From positions 1 to 34,421 of the forward strand of contig JAALKG010000012.1 in assembly GCA_011088145.1 (NCBI GenBank): 34,421 nt of DNA. Direction: 5' to 3'. This DNA comes from Cyanobacteria bacterium MH1_Bin12. Lineage in GTDB: Bacteria; Cyanobacteriota; Cyanobacteriia; Cyanobacteriales; Cyanobacteriaceae. Each line of letters starts with the position of its first letter. Position 1 is the first letter of the stretch. Positions 1-6,945 of the stretch are shown one piece after another. The notes below the pieces were generated by a model. The model was not told where the DNA came from. It searched no databases and saw only the letters and a list, made by a program, of their open reading frames with translations. Both the position numbers and the translations under genes were made by a program.

Positions 1-61
1 TATTGTCTAGCTACGATTATCTCAAAATTTTTACTCTTTTGGGTAGATCCTTTTTGAGAAA

Positions 62-130
62 TCACCTAATAGGACGATTATTCTCAGAATCACTGGTGAT
101 TAGTTTGCCAATATCGGTAAGAGTTGCCAA
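62..130 (-). pseudogene. Remnant of a DUF433-family gene start (tentative)
   Basis: Read on the minus strand from a TTG preceded by AGGAGAA, this 22-codon stretch gives LATLTDIGKLITSDSENNRP and then a stop. It resembles the conserved N-terminus of small DUF433 proteins, which are often antitoxin-like partners in bacteria. The rest of the roughly 75-residue protein is missing. It sits in a cluster of other fragments, which supports decay. Such a short match could be chance. Confidence 0.25.
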
Positions 131-167
131 GGTGATTCTCCTGTGTTTATTGCGTTATTGTAAACTA

Positions 168-305
168 CCCCACCTTACTTCGTTGAAGGTGGGGCTTCAT
201 CTCCAACAGATAGCCTCGTAGTGGATTTCTTTCGTCCTCCTCTATTTGGTCTTACATCTGGAATTTTTCCACGAGGATGTTATGGATATTGCAGAAGTTG
301 TACAA
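168..305 (-). mobile_element. Probable IS200/IS605-type right-end remnant with TnpB-like tail
   Basis: A perfect hairpin lies at 168-194 (CCCCACCTT, nine-base loop, AAGGTGGGG). On the minus strand a 34-codon open stretch (279 down to 175) ends in ...SVGDEAPPSTK and stops inside the hairpin. A hydrophilic, repeat-poor tail ending at a GC-rich subterminal hairpin is the usual layout at the 3' end of tnpB genes in cyanobacterial IS605-like elements. The zinc finger and RuvC motifs are absent, so only a scar remains. The hairpin could instead be an unrelated terminator-like structure. Confidence 0.35.
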
Positions 306-1156
306 TCATCTGTTAATAAACATAAAACTTCCACTGTAACTTCCGTAACGTTTGCTAGTGATACCATTGCGAGTAGTACCATTATAAAATTCTGCACCTA
401 GACGAATTCTAATTGCGACTCTACCTCCATCTTGAAAAACCATTCAGTTGCCCTTCAAGAGAGATGCGGCGTGAATCTTCTACCTTAAAAGCGTATTCTT
501 CTGAACTACCTGGAATTCTTCTAGCATTGATCCAGAAATCACAATCCTTACATTCCCTTATCCTCCCTATATATCTTATCGCAGTGACTGTGCCACGAAG
601 AGAAAAATTCTCACAATCTATAAGCTTAATAGATTGTCTATTGGCCGTTCTTACATGATCACGAGTCAAATGGATAATAATTCCATTAACAAATACGCCT
701 CGCATAGAACCAGTAACAAAGTCAAAGGCATCTGGATCCGCCTCATCCCCTCGCAAAAGAGTCACATCTCTCAGATAAACGCTTGCACCATAAGTACGTG
801 CACTATATTCATAACCCACTGCTCCTTTTCCAGCAATAGTAATACCGTAGTTTTTATATTTTTCTGCAGTAAATCCATCTACAGAGATCGCCTGAAAAAT
901 CCTATCAGCAGGTACTTCTACAGCTTTCAATCCACCAGGATCACCTGCCTTTATGAGTAGTGGTTCTGGGCAATTTATCGCACGATTATTCCGAAGCGAA
1001 ACATCGTGAACAGCAGAAAGACTATAACCATTTGCATTACCAATAAGATTGTGGACAATGCAATCTTGTATCGTTAAGTAGCTGGGGTGCCAGGTTCTTT
1101 CAATAGGATTAGGAGCTTTATCATTTCCTGACCAATGTGCTGATATTCCATTCGGT
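306..1156 (-). pseudogene. Beta-helix (pectate-lyase-like) protein, 5'-truncated and frameshifted
   Basis: The minus strand encodes about 280 residues with short repeated beta-strand rungs (for example SLSAVHDVSLRNNRAINC and RQSIKLIDCENFSLRGTV), typical of right-handed parallel beta-helix proteins that bind or cleave polysaccharide. The reading frame ends at 421 after ...GQLNGFSRWR. Removing one T from the run of five T's near 440 restores a frame (GFQDGGRVAIRIRLGAEFYN) that continues to a TGA at 306-308. The N-terminus is also missing: from about 1156 upwards the DNA belongs to a different gene. A sequencing indel could explain the frameshift but not the 5' junction. No signal peptide remains. 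Exact substrate unknown. Confidence 0.55.
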
Positions 1157-1306
1157 TTTAATTTTATCTTCCATCCACGCTTTAATAGTAATGGCATCAA
1201 AGTACGGGTGATCAATTAAATGCGTTCTCAATGAATCTGCATTAACTAGAACCATTAAATCATCTGGGTTTACTTGGCTGAAACACAAAAACTCAACTTC
1301 ACTCAT
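1121..1306 (-). pseudogene. N-terminal fragment of a GNAT-like acetyltransferase
   Basis: The ATG at 1306 opens about 50 codons (MSEVEFLCFSQVNPDDLMVL..., then HLIDHPYFDAITIKAWMEDK) that look like the first strand and helices of a GNAT-fold N-acetyltransferase. The frame then runs 11 codons through DNA that encodes the beta-helix protein in another frame and stops at 1121. The acetyl-CoA-binding part is absent, so this cannot be a working enzyme. Family assignment rests on the N-terminus alone and is tentative. The fusion point is near 1150-1160. Confidence 0.4.
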
Positions 1307-1359
1307 ATCTGAATACTTCTAACAGGGAGCGTCAGCTTTTATTATAGATTATATAAAAA

Positions 1360-1473
1360 TCAGCTATTGTTGTCAGGAATCAAAGTTAAAGATTCGATCG
1401 GCACAAAATTGATTTCGAGCTTATAGCCTACTGCTTCAGCATAGTCTGCGATCGCATCAAAGGTATTCTGAAA
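1360..1473 (-). pseudogene. C-terminal remnant of an XRE/HigA-type antitoxin
   Basis: A minus-strand open stretch reads QNTFDAIADYAEAVGYKLEI, then NFVPIE, and ends at a TGA at 1360-1362. This matches the usual tail of small helix-turn-helix antitoxins, in which the last helix is followed by a beta strand. The helix-turn-helix itself is missing because a TAA lies at 1474-1476. No toxin gene is next to it. It contains a HIP1 octamer (about 1449). Tentative, because the fragment is only 37 codons. Confidence 0.35.
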
Positions 1474-1488
1474 TTACTAAAAGAATTC

Positions 1489-1516
1489 TGATAGCCGATA
1501 GCTTATCGCTTATAGT
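1489..1516. repeat. Period-7 short tandem repeat (TGATAGC type)
   Basis: Four successive heptamers are TGATAGC, CGATAGC, TTATCGC and TTATAGT, placed just after the stop codon of gshA. Each differs from its neighbour by one to three bases while the 7-base period holds. A shorter relative (TGATAGC TTACAGC) occurs at 14661-14674. Confidence 0.6.
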
Positions 1517-1524
1517 TGCTCACA

Positions 1525-2679
1525 TTAGGCTACTAAAATTGGTTGACATAATATATCTTCTAGTTTCTTTTCTTCTTGATACACGGATGCGATCGAATTT
1601 TGCATAATTTGTTCGATAGATAAACCCTCTTTATACTGTTGTAACCATTGTTGAGCTTGATTACCATTTTCTAAAATACTATAAGCGGGGGTAAGAAAAC
1701 AACCGAATCCTTTTTGTTTGGCAATAGGATGTAATTCCTCTATTAATTCTTCTAGCCAATCTTTAGCAATAATTTCTCTTCCATCTTGCCAATGATATAA
1801 AGTTGCTTCCAAACTAGATTTGGCAACTGCCTGTTCATTATGGTCAACAATTTTTAATAGTTCTGTTTCTAAATCCCCATTATCGATGGTACTTTGAGTG
1901 AGAGGATCAAAACTGTCATCGGCTAAAATTTGATTAACTCTCGCTTCTAAAATAGCGGTTATCGCCAATAAATGAATCGGATTGAGGACTAAATCACAAA
2001 TTCTCAATTCCAAACGATTTAAACCATATGGACGGTTATCACCATTAGGTCTTACAGAACACCACAAATGTCGGACATTTTGCATTGTACCTAAAACTAA
2101 TTGTTTTTCAACCCACTTAATGTATTGTTCATGACTACCGAATAAAGGTACATGCTTGGGAGTTTGAGGAAATAAACCCCAACGGCTGGAATGAGAACCT
2201 GTTACTTGGTTATCTAAAAAAGGAGAAGAGGCACTCAAAGCAAGTAATAAAGGTCCTTCTAGGCGAATGAGGCGATAGGCTCGCATTAATTTTTCGGGAT
2301 CATCAATACCAATGTTGATGTGAATACTGGCAGTGACGATACTGGTATGGTAAGTGTTTTCTATATAGTCATGATAAGGATTGTTAGGATCAGAGCGAAC
2401 AAAGGTTTTGCTATCACCTAGAGAAAGAGTACTGCCTGGTAGAATTGTATAGTTACCAAGAGATTGGAGATATTTTCTCAGATCTTTACGAGGACGTAAT
2501 AATGCACATAAAAGGCGATCATAATTACAGAGCGGAGCTGTGGTATATTCGACATTACGATTATCAGGTTCACGAACAAAACCTTGTAAATTGCTGACAA
2601 TCTGACTAGAAAGTCCGACAACTTCTCCTTGGGGAGTACCTGTATAGACTTCTACCTCAAAACCTTTTGATAACAGCAC
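1525..2679 (-). CDS. gshA: Glutamate-cysteine ligase, cyanobacterial type
   Basis: This 384-residue protein belongs to the cyanobacterial GshA family, which joins glutamate and cysteine with ATP in the first step of glutathione synthesis in the cytoplasm. The length is normal for the family. Supporting stretches are the N-terminal GFEVEVYTGTPQGEVVGLS, TYHTSIVTASIHINIGIDDP and RPYGLNRLELRICDLV, the last rich in charged residues expected near the active site. The start is a GTG at 2679 preceded by GAGGAA at a good spacing, so it is preferred over later starts. It appears to be transcribed alone: the upstream 140 bases separate it from the nuclease-like gene on the same strand. A period-7 repeat lies directly downstream. 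Confidence 0.85.
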   Translation of the reverse strand: MLLSKGFEVEVYTGTPQGEVVGLSSQIVSNLQGFVREPDNRNVEYTTAPLCNYDRLLCALLRPRKDLRKYLQSLGNYTILPGSTLSLGDSKTFVRSDPNNPYHDYIENTYHTSIVTASIHINIGIDDPEKLMRAYRLIRLEGPLLLALSASSPFLDNQVTGSHSSRWGLFPQTPKHVPLFGSHEQYIKWVEKQLVLGTMQNVRHLWCSVRPNGDNRPYGLNRLELRICDLVLNPIHLLAITAILEARVNQILADDSFDPLTQSTIDNGDLETELLKIVDHNEQAVAKSSLEATLYHWQDGREIIAKDWLEELIEELHPIAKQKGFGCFLTPAYSILENGNQAQQWLQQYKEGLSIEQIMQNSIASVYQEEKKLEDILCQPILVA

Positions 2680-2818
2680 ATTTATTCCTCAATCTTTCTT
2701 TTCTTTACAATTATTCTAGATTTTACCTTAATTCACCGTCAATTTATGGAAATATGATGTTCGGTTAAACGATTATAAGCAGTTATTAAACGCCATGCCT
2801 TTTAAACTTTGAGCTTTT

Positions 2819-3775
2819 TTATCCATGATTATTCAACCAAGTAGTGAGGTCATCGATCGAGTTAAAATCCAATAAAGCCTCACCCAAATCTTCTAGAATA
2901 TTGAGAGGTAAACTCATAACTGTTGTCTCTAAACTGGGAGATAATTCGCCTATTTTCCTTTTCAAAAGACGAACAATCAATAAAGTGGCTTCTTGTTGTA
3001 ATCCCCGTTGAATTCCTTGGTCGATTCCCTGGTCGATTCCCTGTTGGATGCCCTCTTGAATACCAACTTGTTTGACTTCGTCCAATTTAGCCTTATAAAT
3101 AGGTGACAGTTTCATAATTAACTCCTGATCCTCTGGTGTCAACTCTTGCCTTTTTTCCTTGTTCAATTGTAGCATCGTAAATAAATTACTTACCAACTCT
3201 AAAACACTATTCCTGTAAGGATTATCATTTGGTAAAGCATTTAATTCTTCGATTGCTTTTTCTTGTACTTTGCCCTTTCCCAACATTCTCAACCACAAAG
3301 TATCTTCATTGACAGGTAACTGATGTATCACTATTATCCCAGTAGATAAAGCAGGTGCTAAAAAGTATATTCCATCTTCCCAATCATCTCTTTTTTTTGC
3401 TTCAAAATAACTTAATATTTTCTCTGATAAAGTTGGTGTTAAAATCCATAAATTTATTTCTTCTTGCTCCTTATTTTTCTTCTTATTTTTTCTGGCGATC
3501 GATGTTTTTACATCTGCTAATTTACCAAGACATTCGATGATTTGATGAGTGTAAACTGAATTTCGATACACTTCGAATAAACAGGTTGTATCTAATAATT
3601 TTCTCAGTAAACCTAACTGATTAAATTCTTTATTTACTTTTTTGTTTGGTTGAAAAAACACATCAATTTCTTTAGTTTGAGATGCGATTTTACTACCAGA
3701 ATTTGCCACTCCATAATCTTTGATTAGTTCGGGTAAATATTCTTTAACAAAGTCGTCATGAGGAAATTGACTCAT
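2819..3775 (-). CDS. Rpn/PD-(D/E)XK nuclease-family protein, transposase-like
   Basis: This 318-residue protein fits the large cyanobacterial family of Rpn-like proteins with a PD-(D/E)XK fold and often a C-terminal DUF4351. Visible parts are MSQFPHDDFVKEYLPEL at the start, KEIDVFFQP with LGLLRKLL and CLFEVYRNSV (probable nuclease core), and a low-complexity linker GIQEGIQQGIDQGIDQGIQR followed by a DUF4351-like end (LLIVRLLKRKIGELSP...WLNNHG). The linker is encoded partly by a perfect 12-bp tandem repeat at 3018-3041, so its copy number may vary between strains. I chose the ATG at 3775 because the protein's usual start is MSxFPHDxFVKE; a TTG three codons upstream is less likely. Family members promote recombination in other bacteria; the function here is unknown. 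Confidence 0.7.
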   Translation of the reverse strand: MSQFPHDDFVKEYLPELIKDYGVANSGSKIASQTKEIDVFFQPNKKVNKEFNQLGLLRKLLDTTCLFEVYRNSVYTHQIIECLGKLADVKTSIARKNKKKNKEQEEINLWILTPTLSEKILSYFEAKKRDDWEDGIYFLAPALSTGIIVIHQLPVNEDTLWLRMLGKGKVQEKAIEELNALPNDNPYRNSVLELVSNLFTMLQLNKEKRQELTPEDQELIMKLSPIYKAKLDEVKQVGIQEGIQQGIDQGIDQGIQRGLQQEATLLIVRLLKRKIGELSPSLETTVMSLPLNILEDLGEALLDFNSIDDLTTWLNNHG

Positions 3776-3849
3776 CAATATCAAGTGGTAAATATTTATC
3801 AGTCCTCATCATAGCAAAATAAATAGGATCAACCTAAAGCTGGTGCTAA

Positions 3850-3882
3850 GCGATCACGAAGTACTATGCTTCGGGCGATCGC
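3850..3882. repeat. HIP1-containing palindromic hairpin
   Basis: GCGATCACGAAG, a seven-base loop (TACTATG), then CTTCGGGCGATCGC form an imperfect inverted repeat whose right arm ends in a full HIP1 octamer. It lies in the 240-bp spacer between the divergent nuclease-like gene and tex and is probably a dispersed cyanobacterial repeat. Confidence 0.5.
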
Positions 3883-3963
3883 ACTGACCATATTAGGATA
3901 GAATACTATAGCAAAATACTTTAAATACTTAATTGCGGATACCTATTTGAAGTAGTTGTATTT

Positions 3964-3990
3964 AAGTTCTGAGTTCTAAGTTCTGAGTTC
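3964..3990. repeat. Period-7 tandem repeat (RAGTTCT type)
   Basis: AAGTTCT and GAGTTCT alternate (four units, the last ending in C), so the array can also be seen as a 14-bp unit repeated twice. It lies 25 bases before the tex start codon. Confidence 0.65.
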
Positions 3991-4015
3991 CACAAGAATG
4001 GTCAATTAAGATAAA

Positions 4016-4555
4016 ATGCTAAATATTCCTCAAATTATTTCCACTGAATTATCTGTTCAGATCCAAAATGTTAAAACTGCTTTAGAACTTTTTGCCGAAG
4101 GAGCAACTATTCCTTTTGTCGCCCGTTATCGCAAAGAGCGTACAGGATCATTGAATGAAATCGAATTGAGAAATATTCAAGAGCGTTTTACTTATTTAGA
4201 AGAATTGGAAAGTCGTAAACAAGTTATCTTAGATGCGATCGCTTCCCAAAACAAACTCAATGATGATTTAAAAGCTCAAATAGTCAACTGTTTACAAAAA
4301 AATGAACTTGAAGACCTTTACTTGCCATTCAAGCCCAAAAGAAGAACTCGTGCCACTATTGCCAAAGAAAAAGGCTTAAATCCTCTAGCCGAATTGATTA
4401 AAAATCTCAATCATCCCCAAGCAAAATCTACATCCTTAGAAAAAGAAGCCGAAAAATATTTATCTAAAGAAATTACCTCCGTGGGAGATGCCCTTGCTGG
4501 TGCAGGGGATCAGGGCTTTCTCATAAAAATTGGATCCCCTTTTGGGGTAGGATAG
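4016..4555 (+). pseudogene. tex: tex, 3'-truncated RNA-binding transcription accessory protein
   Basis: The first about 163 codons match the N-terminal region of Tex (SELSVQIQNVKTALELFAEG-like start, then ATIPFVARYRKERTGSLNEI and DLYLPFKPKRRTRATIAKEK), a nucleic-acid-binding protein of normally about 720 residues with YqgF, helix-hairpin-helix and S1 domains. After LAGA the frame enters the inverted repeat of an insertion element and stops 15-16 codons later. The YqgF, HhH and S1 domains are therefore missing, and they do not reappear on the far side of the element. The fragment is unlikely to work. Codon use and the HIP1 site within it are native. Confidence 0.8.
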
Positions 4556-5031
4556 CAGGTTGCCTCATTCACGATTACAAATCTCGCTATCCCTTACTCA
4601 GATGACATAAATGGAGACCTTACAACTTGATTCAGCTCAAACGAACCTATTGATCTGTGCCCTGAAAGAAAAGCTGCCTGATCCACGTGACAATCGTGGC
4701 AAAAGACATAACTTGGCCTTCATTATCTGCGCTGTCGTGATTGCCATCATGGCTGGACGTGCCACCACATCGAGGATTTTCCGCTTGATCCGCAATCGCA
4801 TTGATTGGTTGGCTCAAATCACCGGAATTGTCGATGCCACACCGATTTCCCGAGCTCATTTACCTCGGCTGCTGGCTCAGGTGATGGCGGGTCTGCGTAC
4901 CCTAGCAATGCAGGTGTTTCGCCAGGCTAAAATTCCCAATATGATGGCGGCACTAGATAATTTTTGCGACAGCAATAAGCTGTTGGGGGAATTCTTGAAA
5001 AGGGTAGGATTTTTATGAGAAAGCCCTGATC
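4508..5031 (+). mobile_element. Internally deleted ISAs1-family insertion sequence
   Basis: A 23-base perfect inverted repeat bounds the element: GATCAGGGCTTTCTCATAAA plus AAT at 4508-4530 and its reverse complement at 5009-5031. GATC may be flank rather than element, in which case the tips are CAGGGC, as in ISAs1-type elements. Inside is a 135-codon ISAs1-like transposase with its middle removed. A second inverted repeat (GGATAGC 4550-4556, GCTATCC 4586-4592) precedes the gene. The element is visibly richer in G and C than its surroundings, a sign of transfer. The two flanks belong to different genes (tex and a methyltransferase) and show no direct target duplication, so the copy marks a rearrangement rather than a simple insertion. 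Confidence 0.8.
4611..5018 (+). pseudogene. ISAs1-family transposase, central catalytic domain deleted in frame
   Basis: The N-terminal 85-90 residues (LKEKLPDPRDNRGKRHNLAF, AIMAGRATTSRIFRLIRNRI) match the DDE_Tnp_1-associated domain of ISAs1/H-repeat transposases. The last about 45 residues (VMAGLRTLAMQVFRQAKIPN...LGEFLKRVGFL) look like the normal C-terminus. The junction is around ISRAHLPRLLAQ/VMAGLR. ISAs1 transposases are about 370 residues, so roughly 230, including the acidic catalytic triad, are missing while the frame is kept. The product cannot catalyse transposition but might still bind DNA or partner with an intact transposase. The stop codon lies in the right inverted repeat. Confidence 0.75.
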
Positions 5032-5505
5032 TCGCCATACGGTAATTGCTTTTTGATAAAACATACGATTAGAAAAACTAAAAATAGCAATTCCATTAGG
5101 TTTTAAAATACGAGCAATTTCACTAAAAATAGCTTCAGGATATTCTAAATATTGGATGGAAACAGCACATATTACTGCTTGAAAGTCCTCATCAGGAAAA
5201 GGTAATTTGGGATTGAGGTTCAAATTTTGAATAAAATAATGATCCAAACGGGGATTTTTCGCTAACTCTTGTTCATTCATTCCTTGCCCTTCTATATGGG
5301 CAAATTCCATTTCTGGTGGTAAATGAGATACCCAACTACTCATTAAATCTAAAATTCGGGTTTGTGGCTGAAGTTTTTCACGGTAAAGTTGGGTTAATTG
5401 ATTGATAAAATTATCATCTACATGAGTTACAAAACGAGGATAGGAATAGAATAAGCTATCTTCATTTTGATCTAATTTAACACGTTGATAAGGTTGCAGT
5501 AGCAT
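4927..5505 (-). pseudogene. SAM-dependent methyltransferase, C-terminus cut by the IS
   Basis: The first about 160 residues resemble class I methyltransferases of the Methyltransf_11 type: a motif I region ILDLMSSWVSHLP (glycines replaced), FPDEDFQAVICAVSIQYLEY as motif II/post-II and EIARILKPNGIAIFSFSNRM as motif III. After TVWRD the frame reads QGFLIKI, which is the inverted repeat of the insertion element, and then meaningless residues to a stop inside it. Some 40-60 native C-terminal residues are lost. ATG at 5505 is preferred to the GTG one codon earlier. It lies 45 bases after purD on the same strand and probably shares its transcript. Substrate unknown; it may retain partial activity since the core fold is nearly complete. 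Confidence 0.65.
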
Positions 5506-5515
5506 CACTAAGTAA

Positions 5516-5550
5516 TTGAGAGTTGAAATTTGAAATTTGAGAATTGAGAA
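5516..5550. repeat. Period-7 tandem repeat (TTGARAN type), five units
   Basis: TTGAGAG, TTGAAAT, TTGAAAT, TTGAGAA and TTGAGAA follow one another without gaps and fill the spacer between purD and the methyltransferase gene almost entirely. Confidence 0.7.
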
Positions 5551-6810
5551 CTATAAAATTCTATGTCCAATATCTCGTCGATAATAGGCATCCTCAAAAT
5601 TAATTTTATCAACTGCATTATAAGTTGTGGCAATGGCATTAGAAATATCTTTACCGATACAAGTAATTCCTAATACTCGTCCACCATCAGTAAGAATTTC
5701 GTCATTTTTTAATGTAGTTCCTGCATGGAAGACGATCGCATTTTCAGTTTGAGCATCTGCAATACCTGAAATGACTTTGCCTTTTTCATAACTAGCAGGA
5801 TATCCTCCAGCCGCCATCACCACACAGACGGCAATGCCTTCATACCATTGAAAAGGTGGCAACTCTGCTAATGTTTGTTCGGCACAAGCTGATAAAATAT
5901 CGACTAAAGGAGTTTGTAATAAAGGTAACACAGCCTGAGTTTCAGGATCACCAAAACGACAATTAAATTCTAATACTTTTGGTTCACCATCTGGGGCAAT
6001 CATTAATCCTGCGTACAATACACCTCGATAATCAATACCTTGTTCTTGTAATTGTTTTAAAGTTGGTTCTAATACTTCTGAGGTAATACGAAATGCTAAA
6101 CTAGAATCGACTAAAGGTGTTGGTGCATATGCTCCCATACCCCCAGTATTTGCTCCTGTATCCCCTTCTCCTACTTGTTTATGATCCTGAGCGGATATTA
6201 AGGGACGAATAGTTAAACCGTCGGTTAAAGCGAGGATGGAAACTTCTTGTCCTGTTAAAAATTCTTCTACGACTACTTTGTTGAAGTTTTGAGCAAAAAG
6301 TTCGTCAATGGCGGCTAATGCTTCTACTTCAGTCATTGCCACCACAACGCCTTTTCCAGCAGCTAAACCATCGGCTTTGACAACGATGGGGGCACCTTCT
6401 GCTTTTATGTATTCTTTCGCCGCAGAAGCATCTGTAAATGTACCTGATTTAGCGGTGGGCACACCTGCTTTTACCATTATATCTTTTGCCCATGACTTAC
6501 TCGATTCGATGGTTGCACCTGCTTGATTAGGGCCAAATACTTTAATGTTATGAGGTTGTAAATAATCCGTTAAACCTAAAGATAAAGGTAATTCTGGTCC
6601 AATGACGACTAAATCGATCGATTCACTGTTGACTAATTCTAATATACTGGGAAAATCATCTACTGCGATCGCTTTATTTTGACATTTTTCTAATACAGCA
6701 GTACCTCCATTACCGGGGGTACAAAAAACTTGTTCAACCTGATTAGATTGTAATAATTTCCATGCTAAAACGTGTTCTCTACCGCCACCACCAACAACTA
6801 AAACTTTCAC
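5551..6810 (-). CDS. purD: Phosphoribosylamine-glycine ligase (GARS)
   Basis: This 419-residue enzyme catalyses the second step of purine synthesis, joining glycine to 5-phosphoribosylamine with ATP in the cytoplasm. It has the family's full length and layout: N-terminal VLVVGGGGREHVLAWKL and PGNGGT, an ATP-grasp domain (VVKADGLAAGKGVVV, EEFLTGQEVSILALTDG, DTGANTGGMGAYAPTP), and the metal-binding LEFNCRFGDPETQAVLP, followed by the C-terminal domain ending in YYRRDIGHRIL. Translation starts at GTG (6810), with AAGGA about 13 bases upstream; no ATG is nearer. Its stop is at the edge of the period-7 repeat array, and the truncated methyltransferase gene follows 45 bases downstream. Confidence 0.92.
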   Translation of the reverse strand: MKVLVVGGGGREHVLAWKLLQSNQVEQVFCTPGNGGTAVLEKCQNKAIAVDDFPSILELVNSESIDLVVIGPELPLSLGLTDYLQPHNIKVFGPNQAGATIESSKSWAKDIMVKAGVPTAKSGTFTDASAAKEYIKAEGAPIVVKADGLAAGKGVVVAMTEVEALAAIDELFAQNFNKVVVEEFLTGQEVSILALTDGLTIRPLISAQDHKQVGEGDTGANTGGMGAYAPTPLVDSSLAFRITSEVLEPTLKQLQEQGIDYRGVLYAGLMIAPDGEPKVLEFNCRFGDPETQAVLPLLQTPLVDILSACAEQTLAELPPFQWYEGIAVCVVMAAGGYPASYEKGKVISGIADAQTENAIVFHAGTTLKNDEILTDGGRVLGITCIGKDISNAIATTYNAVDKINFEDAYYRRDIGHRIL

Positions 6811-6945
6811 TATTAGATCTAATTCCTTTGCTAAACACAGCTATTCATTTTATCCCAAACAGATACTTTTACTCTATTTTCTTGGATTATCTCCAGATAA
6901 TTATGTATCCAGACATGGACAAAGAAAATATTTTTGTACAAAATA

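Noticed and set aside
3-221. 72-codon plus-strand frame at the left edge
   Set aside because: It runs antisense through a DUF433-like start and an IS-type hairpin and has no recognisable domain.
634-960. 108-codon plus-strand frame
   Set aside because: It is antisense to the beta-helix gene, whose reading is far more protein-like.
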